A DNA stretch of 28,059 bases, taken from positions 1 through 28,059 of the forward strand of contig CAKUFI010000031.1 in NCBI GenBank assembly GCA_934647305.1, given 5' to 3'. The notes beneath the pieces are model-generated. The model searched no databases. It was given only the letters and a program-made list of their open reading frames with translations, and had not been told where the DNA came from. The translations under genes and the position numbers were made by a program. Numbering within the stretch: position 1 is the stretch's first letter; each line of letters opens with the position of its first letter. Source of the stretch: an uncultured Clostridia bacterium. GTDB taxonomy: Bacteria > Bacillota > Clostridia > Christensenellales > Aristaeellaceae. Below, piece after piece: positions 23,824-28,059 of the stretch.

Positions 23824-25338
23824 ATGAACGCTTTGAAGGGATGGGACAGCCTGCTGATCTGCCTTGCGCTGACGCTGCTGCTGGGCGGGGTCTGTGCGGC
23901 CGAAACGGCGCAGGACATCACCGCCGCGTGCAAGGTGAAGACCTCGGAGGGCAAGGCAAGCCGCTTCCTAGACGAAAAAATCTCCTCCTCGTGGGGCTAT
24001 GAAAACCCGAACGCCACGATCAGGATCGAGCTGCCCGCGGACGCGACCCCGGGCGCGCTGATGATCAAGTGGAAATTCGACCCGACCGGCTACCTCCTTG
24101 AGGAGTACGACGCGGATCAGAACCTGCTCGCCTCGCGCGACCAGACCTGTACCTTCCCGAACATCAGCAGCTATTACACGCTGGACGTGCGCACGCGCTA
24201 CGTCACCCTGACCATGACGGCGATGGATCAGCGCATCAGCACGCTGCGCGTTTACTCGGCAGGCGAGCCGGACGCGGACACGCAGATCTGGGACGACCAG
24301 CTGACCAAGGCCGACCTGATGGTGGTCTCCACGCACCAGGACGACGAGCTGATCTTCTTCGGCGGCATCATTCCCTATTACGACCTGGTGCAGGGCAAGG
24401 CCACTCAGGTGGTCTACATGGCAGACTGCGCCCGCAGCCGCCGCGAGGAGGCGCTCAAGGGCCTGTGGGTGATGGGCGTGCGCACCTATCCCGAGTTCAT
24501 CAACCTGCTCGACGAGCACATCCGCTCCTACGACCAGACGCTCGCCGACTGGGGCGGCACGGACAACGTGACCGAGCAGCTGGTGGAGCGCATTCGCCGC
24601 TTCCGCCCGGAGGTCATACTGACCCACGACCTGAACGGCGAGTACGGCCACAATCAGCACAAGGTGACTGCCCGCACCATGCAGGCGGCCATCGAGGCGG
24701 CGGCCGACCCCACGCGCTATCCGGCCTCCGCGCAGCTCTACGGCGCCTGGCAGACCAAAAAGCTGTACCATCATCTGTACGGCGAAAACCGGGTATACAT
24801 GGACTGGAACACGCCCTACGAGCAGCTGGGCGGCCTGACCCCGCTTCAGTCGGCGCAGCTGGGCTACAGCAAGCACGTCTCGCAGCACAAGTATTATCAG
24901 GTGGTCGCGGGCGGCCAGTACGACAACTCCATCTTCGGCCTGGCCTATACGACCGTTGGCCCTGACACCGAGGGAAAGAACGACCTGTTCGAACACATCG
25001 ACGAGGAAACACCGCGCGACGATTCGCAGCTGCGTGAGGCCCCGCGCGACACGCAGACCGAACCCGTCCAGGCGACTGACGCGCCCGCCGCTTCCGACGC
25101 GCCCGACGCAGCGCTCATCCAGCCGACCGACGTGCCCGATGCTCCCGCCGCCCCGCCTGCGAAGAAGAAGCACAACGGCTGGAAGTGGGTGCTGGGGATC
25201 GGCCTGGCAGGCGCGATCTGCGCGGCGATACTTCGGCAGCGGCAGATCAACCGCGAGCGGGAACGTGAACGCCGCAGGCGCGCGGCCCGTCGCGCACGCC
25301 GTCTGGCGCAGCAGCGCGCCCAGCAGCGCAGAGGGTAA
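23824..25338 (+). CDS. Secreted, membrane-anchored PIG-L family deacetylase
   Basis: A 504-residue protein with a signal peptide (1-25), a beta-rich domain (about 30-147, possibly discoidin-like), and a PIG-L/LmbE deacetylase domain. The zinc motif H171-Q-D173-D174-E175 sits in VSTHQDDELIFFGG, and H268-D with GHNQH (H276, H279) forms the second part. A Pro/Ala/Asp-rich stalk (about 400-448) leads to a membrane helix (about 452-472) and a very basic tail (many R). Family members remove N-acetyl groups from sugars such as GlcNAc-linked compounds. Being extracellular suggests a wall or exopolysaccharide substrate, but this is inference. AAGGA lies 11 nt before the ATG, a rather long spacing. It separates lepA from hemW and a family-B hairpin starts 4 nt after its stop codon. 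Confidence 0.9.
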   Translation: MNALKGWDSLLICLALTLLLGGVCAAETAQDITAACKVKTSEGKASRFLDEKISSSWGYENPNATIRIELPADATPGALMIKWKFDPTGYLLEEYDADQNLLASRDQTCTFPNISSYYTLDVRTRYVTLTMTAMDQRISTLRVYSAGEPDADTQIWDDQLTKADLMVVSTHQDDELIFFGGIIPYYDLVQGKATQVVYMADCARSRREEALKGLWVMGVRTYPEFINLLDEHIRSYDQTLADWGGTDNVTEQLVERIRRFRPEVILTHDLNGEYGHNQHKVTARTMQAAIEAAADPTRYPASAQLYGAWQTKKLYHHLYGENRVYMDWNTPYEQLGGLTPLQSAQLGYSKHVSQHKYYQVVAGGQYDNSIFGLAYTTVGPDTEGKNDLFEHIDEETPRDDSQLREAPRDTQTEPVQATDAPAASDAPDAALIQPTDVPDAPAAPPAKKKHNGWKWVLGIGLAGAICAAILRQRQINRERERERRRRAARRARRLAQQRAQQRRG

Positions 25339-25450
25339 CGATCGAGAGGCGGCCTTTCTGAGAAAGACCCCTCTCGAGCTCTCCCGGAAAGCACTTTGAT
25401 CCGCGAATAGTATGGACGGAAAGATATGCGGTATCCCGAATGAGGCGTGG
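25339..25450 (+). repeat. Family-B element behind the PIG-L gene
   Basis: The hairpin 25342-25377 has outer arms TCGAGAGG/CCTCTCGA and inner arms CTTTCT/AGAAAG with one C-A mismatch. The tail follows: CTCTCCCGGAAAGCAC, TTTGATCCGCG, and at the end TCCCGAATGAGGCGTGG (25434-25450). It starts directly at the gene's stop codon and shares layout with the copies at 4674 and 27582. Confidence 0.7.
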
Positions 25451-25534
25451 TTCCCACGTTACTTTCTGTAAAACTCTTCATATGGACGTGCGGTAGCGGG
25501 TGGAGACAGCGCCGACCAGCAATCTGCAACGCGA

Positions 25535-25600
25535 GTTGGCAGACCTAAGACATTTCAATTTGAGGCGGCCAACGGTCGTAAAAAAGGTGCGCGGCAGCAG
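25535..25600 (+). repeat. Degenerate family-A element
   Basis: GTTGGC (25535-25540) and GCCAAC (25568-25573) can pair around a region holding TTCAATTTGAG (25554-25564), close to the family-A loop TTCAATTTATG. GGTCGTA and GCGCGGCAGCAG (25587-25598) follow in core order. It is much more decayed than the copy at 25709. Between 25451 and 25834 nothing else is recognised apart from this, the element at 25709 and a family-B fragment. Confidence 0.45.
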
Positions 25601-25708
25601 TTACCCCCCGGCCACTGCCAGGTGGGCGCTGCTCGACGCGTTTTCATCGATGCTGTCATTGAGCGTAGGACAAGTAAGCTGATGGGGCGCAGCATCGAGT
25701 CGCGAAAA

Positions 25709-25789
25709 CACGAAGAATCTGGAGGCTCTGATTTATGGCCGACAGATTCGTGTGGCCGGCGTGAGCAGTTGGCTCCGGGCACTGCCTGG
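25709..25789 (+). repeat. Family-A composite hairpin element
   Basis: The long hairpin 25709-25752 pairs CACGAA with TTCGTG, TCTG with CAGA, and GGC with GCC around the 11-nt loop TCTGATTTATG (25727-25737). A diverged core (CCGGCGTGAGCAGTTGG) follows, then a 3-nt-loop hairpin CCGGGC-ACT-GCCTGG (25775-25789). The stem sequence is unrelated to the other copies, while the loop and part order are kept. Confidence 0.65.
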
Positions 25790-25790
25790 T

Positions 25791-25820
25791 CAGAAAGGCG
25801 GCCTCCCCAACGTTCCCCCC
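25791..25820 (-). repeat. Family-B fragment in reverse orientation
   Basis: GGCGGCCTCCCCAACGTTCC (25798-25817) is close to the complement-side flank of the metK copy (2079-2100). It has the CTCCCCA version of the arm seen at 4711, and the partner arm is missing. It ends about 15 bp before the LRR lipoprotein start, so it forms part of that gene's leader. Confidence 0.45.
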
Positions 25821-25834
25821 AAGAAAGGATTCGT

Positions 25835-26485
25835 ATGAAAAAAGCGATTGTTTTGGTGCTGCTGGCGGCGATGTGCTGCCTGTGCGGATGCGGCGCGTCT
25901 CAGGTGACGCAGGGCGGCGTGACGTATGAGCTGTCCGGCGGCGAGGCGGCGCTGGTGCGCTTTGCGGGCGGCTCGAACGACGTGACGGTTCCGGACGAGG
26001 TGAGCGGCTGCGCGGTCACGTCGATTGCGCAGGGCGCGTTTACCTCGGCGAAGGGGCTGACGTCGGTCTCGCTGCCACAGGGCCTGCGCACGGTGGGCGA
26101 CTATGCCTTCGCCAAGTGCACGGCGCTGGTGCAGGTGACCTTCCGCGGCGAGAGCCTGACCAGCCTGGGCGAGGGCGCGTTCGCCGCCTGCCACGCGCTG
26201 GGCGAGGTGACGCTGCCGCAGGGGCTGCAGGCGATCGGCAAGGAGGCCTTTTCCGACTGCCGGGCGCTGACCCGGGTGAGCATTCCGGGCACCGTGACCT
26301 CGATCGGCGCGCGGGCCTTTTCGCAGTGCGCGCTGCTGGGCGCGGTGCAGCTGCCGCCGGGGCTGACCGAACTGGGCGAGCACGTGTTCGCCGGGTGCGC
26401 GTCTGTCCGGCTGATCGTGTTCGAGGGCACGGTGGGTGAGGAATACGCCCGGCAGTACGAGCTGCCCTATGAGCTGGAGGACTGA
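25835..26485 (+). CDS. BspA-type leucine-rich repeat (LRR_5) lipoprotein
   Basis: A 216-residue protein with a lipoprotein signal peptide (lipobox L16-C17-G18-C19, so C19 would carry the lipid) and then about five BspA-type repeats. The repeats show the pattern A-F-x-x-C-x-x-L-x-x-V-x-L-P-x-G-L-x-x-I-G, for example GDYAFAKCTAL, GEGAFAACHAL and GKEAFSDCRAL. It ends in a short EYARQYELPYELED cap. Such domains mediate binding at the cell surface; the ligand is unknown. AAAGGA lies 5-6 nt from the ATG. hemW begins 1 nt after its stop, with hemW's GGAGG site inside this gene, so the two are co-translated neighbours although functionally unrelated. A family-B fragment lies in its leader. Confidence 0.9.
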   Translation: MKKAIVLVLLAAMCCLCGCGASQVTQGGVTYELSGGEAALVRFAGGSNDVTVPDEVSGCAVTSIAQGAFTSAKGLTSVSLPQGLRTVGDYAFAKCTALVQVTFRGESLTSLGEGAFAACHALGEVTLPQGLQAIGKEAFSDCRALTRVSIPGTVTSIGARAFSQCALLGAVQLPPGLTELGEHVFAGCASVRLIVFEGTVGEEYARQYELPYELED

Positions 26486-26486
26486 C

Positions 26487-27581
26487 ATGGCCGATTTTGC
26501 GCTGTACCTGCACGTGCCCTTCTGCAGGCGCAAGTGCGCCTACTGCGACTTTGCCTCCTGGGCGGGCCGGGAAGAGGCAATTGAGCCCTACCTGCGCGCG
26601 CTGAGAGGCGAAATCCGGGCGCAGGGCGAGCGCTGCGCGGCCGGACGCACCGTCACCAGCGTGTTCTTCGGCGGCGGCACCCCCTCGCTGCTCTCCGGCG
26701 GGCAGGTGCAGGCGCTCCTGGACGAGCTGCGCGCCACGTTCGCCTTTTCCCCGGACGCGGAAATCACTCTGGAGGGCAACCCCGGCACGCTGACACGGGA
26801 GAACCTGCGCGCCTATCGCCAGGCGGGGGTCAACCGACTCAGTCTGGGCGTGCAGTCGTTTTCAGATGCGCTGCTGGCCCGCGTCGGCCGCATCCACACG
26901 GCAAAGCAGGCCGAGGAAGCGGTGTCTTTGGCGCGCGAGGCGGGCTTTGATAACCTGAACCTTGACCTCATGTACGGCCTGCCCGGTCAGTCTGAGGAAG
27001 ATTTTTCCCAGTCCGTCCGGCGCGCCGCCCAACTGGACGCGGAGCATTTGTCGCTTTACTCGCTGATCCTTGAGGAGGGCACGCCGCTCTTCCGGGCGGT
27101 GCAGGCGGGGGAGTACACTCTGCCGGACGACGAAACCACCCTCGCCATGCAGCACGCGGCCGAGGCCTTTCTCAGTCAGGCCGGCTACACGCGCTACGAA
27201 ATCTCCAACTACGCCAAAGAAGGCCGCGAGTGCCGCCATAACCTGCTTTACTGGAGCCGGGGCGAATACCTGGGCCTGGGCTGCGCCGCGCACTCGCTGA
27301 TGGAGGAGACGCGTTTTTCCAACCCCGAGCGCCTGGACGAGTACCTGGCAGGCGCGCGCGCGGCCAGCATCGAGCGCCTCACGCCGTCCGACCGGTACGA
27401 GGAACAGGTCATGCTCGGCCTGCGCACCCGCGAGGGCGTGCCGGAATCGCTCTTCACAGGCCGCGAGCCGGTCGTCGCCCGCCTGATCGACGGCGGCTTT
27501 CTCGCCCGCGAAAACGGCCGCGTCCACGCTACCCAGACCGGCGCCGATCTGCTCAACGCGCTGATCCTGGAGCTGACGTAG
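26487..27581 (+). CDS. hemW: Radical SAM heme chaperone HemW (HemN-like)
   Basis: The 364-residue protein begins LYLHVPFCRRKCAYCDF with the radical-SAM cluster ligands C13, C17 and C20 (C-x3-C-x2-C). It continues with FFGGGTPSLL, the SAM-binding LGVQSF region, LNLDLMYGLPGQ, and the HemW C-terminal part with GLGCAAHSL. HemW binds heme and can deliver it to respiratory proteins; the single-Cys insert of true HemN coproporphyrinogen oxidases is not seen. The ATG is 6 nt from GGAGG in the end of the LRR gene. Many Bacillota have lepA-hemW-hrcA. Here two surface genes separate lepA and hemW, and no hrcA is seen in the 478 bp that follow. A family-B element begins right after the stop codon. Confidence 0.95.
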   Translation: MADFALYLHVPFCRRKCAYCDFASWAGREEAIEPYLRALRGEIRAQGERCAAGRTVTSVFFGGGTPSLLSGGQVQALLDELRATFAFSPDAEITLEGNPGTLTRENLRAYRQAGVNRLSLGVQSFSDALLARVGRIHTAKQAEEAVSLAREAGFDNLNLDLMYGLPGQSEEDFSQSVRRAAQLDAEHLSLYSLILEEGTPLFRAVQAGEYTLPDDETTLAMQHAAEAFLSQAGYTRYEISNYAKEGRECRHNLLYWSRGEYLGLGCAAHSLMEETRFSNPERLDEYLAGARAASIERLTPSDRYEEQVMLGLRTREGVPESLFTGREPVVARLIDGGFLARENGRVHATQTGADLLNALILELT

Positions 27582-27706
27582 GGGAGGGGAAGACGTTCGA
27601 GAGGCCGCCTTTTTGAAAAAGGCGCCTCTCGAGCTCTCCCGGAAAACACTATGATCCGCCTGACAAGGGATAATGTAGAAATGCACTTCCCCGAATGAGG
27701 CGTGGG
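27582..27706 (+). repeat. Family-B element behind hemW
   Basis: The hairpin 27597-27632 has outer arms TCGAGAGG/CCTCTCGA and inner arms GCCTTTTT/AAAAAGGC with one bulged C. The tail follows: CTCTCCCGGAAAACACTATG, then CCCCGAATGAGGCGTGG (27690-27706). A second CCCCGAATGAG occurs at 27789-27799, as if the end of the tail were duplicated. Confidence 0.72.
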
Positions 27707-27735
27707 AGGTATAGGCATGCCGACCGGCGATGCGT

Positions 27736-27890
27736 CCTCTCTTGAAAGGGAGCTGAGCAGCCTGACGTGTGAGGGGCAGTAATGCGTGCCCCGAATGAGT
27801 CGTTGGGTGGGGACGTTTTTCCCAAAAGCGTCTGCACAGAGCGAATGCCTCTCCTGAAAGGGGAGGTGCCTGCAGCGCAGGCGGAGGGGT
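27736..27890. repeat. Pair of 43-44 bp repeats with an interposed hairpin
   Basis: CCTCTCTTGAAAGGGAGCTG (start 27736, to 27779) and CCTCTCCTGAAAGGGGAGGT (start 27848, to 27890) begin two similar units, both ending in GAGGGG plus a few bases. The second carries a 3-nt-loop hairpin GCCTGC-AGC-GCAGGC (27868-27882). Between them, GACGTTTTT and AAAAGCGTC (27812-27832) pair around CCC. No gene is seen in 27582-28059. Confidence 0.55.
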
Positions 27891-27903
27891 TCAAAAAAAC
27901 GCA

Positions 27904-28059
27904 GACCCTGAGCGCTTCAATTTATGGCGCTCAGGGTCGTCGATAGAACCCGCGGCAGCAGGTGGCAGTCGGCCCTGCCGACCGTCGATAGAACCCGCGG
28001 CAGCAGGTGGCAGTCGGCCCTGCCGACCGTCGATAGAACCCGCGGCAGCAGGTGGCAGT
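27904..28059 (+). repeat. Family-A element expanding into a 45-bp tandem array
   Basis: A perfect 12-bp hairpin, GACCCTGAGCGC (27904-27915) / GCGCTCAGGGTC (27927-27938), holds the loop TTCAATTTATG. From 27938 come direct repeats of 45 bp: units 27938-27982 and 27983-28027 are identical, and a third (28028-28059) is cut by the window edge. Each unit starts CGTCGATAGAACC, continues CGCGGCAGCAGGTGGCA, and ends in the 3-nt-loop hairpin GTCGGC-CCT-GCCGAC. Confidence 0.85.

Noticed and set aside
27938..28059. CRISPR array
   Set aside because: Units are directly adjacent with no unique spacers, the 45-bp period contains the whole repeat, and no cas gene is nearby.
27904..28059. Integron attC-type sites, because structure is kept while sequence varies
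   Set aside because: No GTTRRRY/RYYYAAC core boxes, no gene cassettes between sites and no integrase were seen.

Overview
The window comes from a GC-rich (by eye above 60% GC) low-copy chromosomal region of a Bacillota/Clostridia-type bacterium, probably gut-associated. The evidence is a SAM-I (S-box) riboswitch on metK, the tilS-hpt-ftsH block, an M24 peptidase-efp pair, a CD1247-type protein, a Spo0A DNA-binding domain, strong AGGAGG-type ribosome binding sites, and sigma-A promoters that nearly all have 17-bp spacers. No rRNA, tRNA, prophage, transposase or CRISPR array was seen.

Layout. 1-2100: end of an upstream unit with a terminator, an M23-type membrane peptidase whose 3' end runs antisense into a DMT transporter, then about 550 bp of repeats. 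2105-3525: metK (minus) with riboswitch, terminator and a consensus promoter. 3593-6389: a Gfo/Idh/MocA dehydrogenase and a MATE exporter, each with its own promoter. 6536-8830: M24 aminopeptidase, efp and a CD1247-like acidic zinc-ribbon protein, closed by a terminator. 8881-10897: a Spo0A-like regulator with a degenerate receiver domain, coupled to deoB. 10999-20095: D-Ala-D-Ala carboxypeptidase; tilS, hpt, ftsH; a PHP phosphoesterase; VanW-family protein, ridA, prs. 20109-21524: second MATE exporter (minus). 21620-27581: lepA and hemW, separated by a membrane-anchored PIG-L deacetylase and a BspA-type LRR lipoprotein. 27582-28059: repeats only.

Most genes are housekeeping: SAM synthesis, nucleotide salvage (deoB, hpt, prs), translation (efp, lepA, tilS), proteolysis (ftsH) and envelope upkeep (M23, S11, VanW, PIG-L).

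The unusual content is intergenic. Family A is a composite element: a long hairpin with a conserved 11-nt loop (TYYRATYWATG) on an 11-13 bp stem of different sequence in every copy, then a conserved core (GTCGATAGAACC, then GCGGCAGCAGGTGG), then a short GC hairpin with a 3-nt loop. It occurs in at least four intergenic regions and in both orientations, and becomes a 45-bp tandem array at the right edge. Family B is an element of about 115 bp that starts within about 16 bp of the stop codon of four genes. It has a 17-18 bp hairpin whose arms, and a third strand in the tail, change together between copies. These two families, the pseudo-receiver Spo0A-like protein with its ribosome-binding-site hairpin, and a tilS promoter that predicts a leaderless mRNA are the best candidates for new biology.
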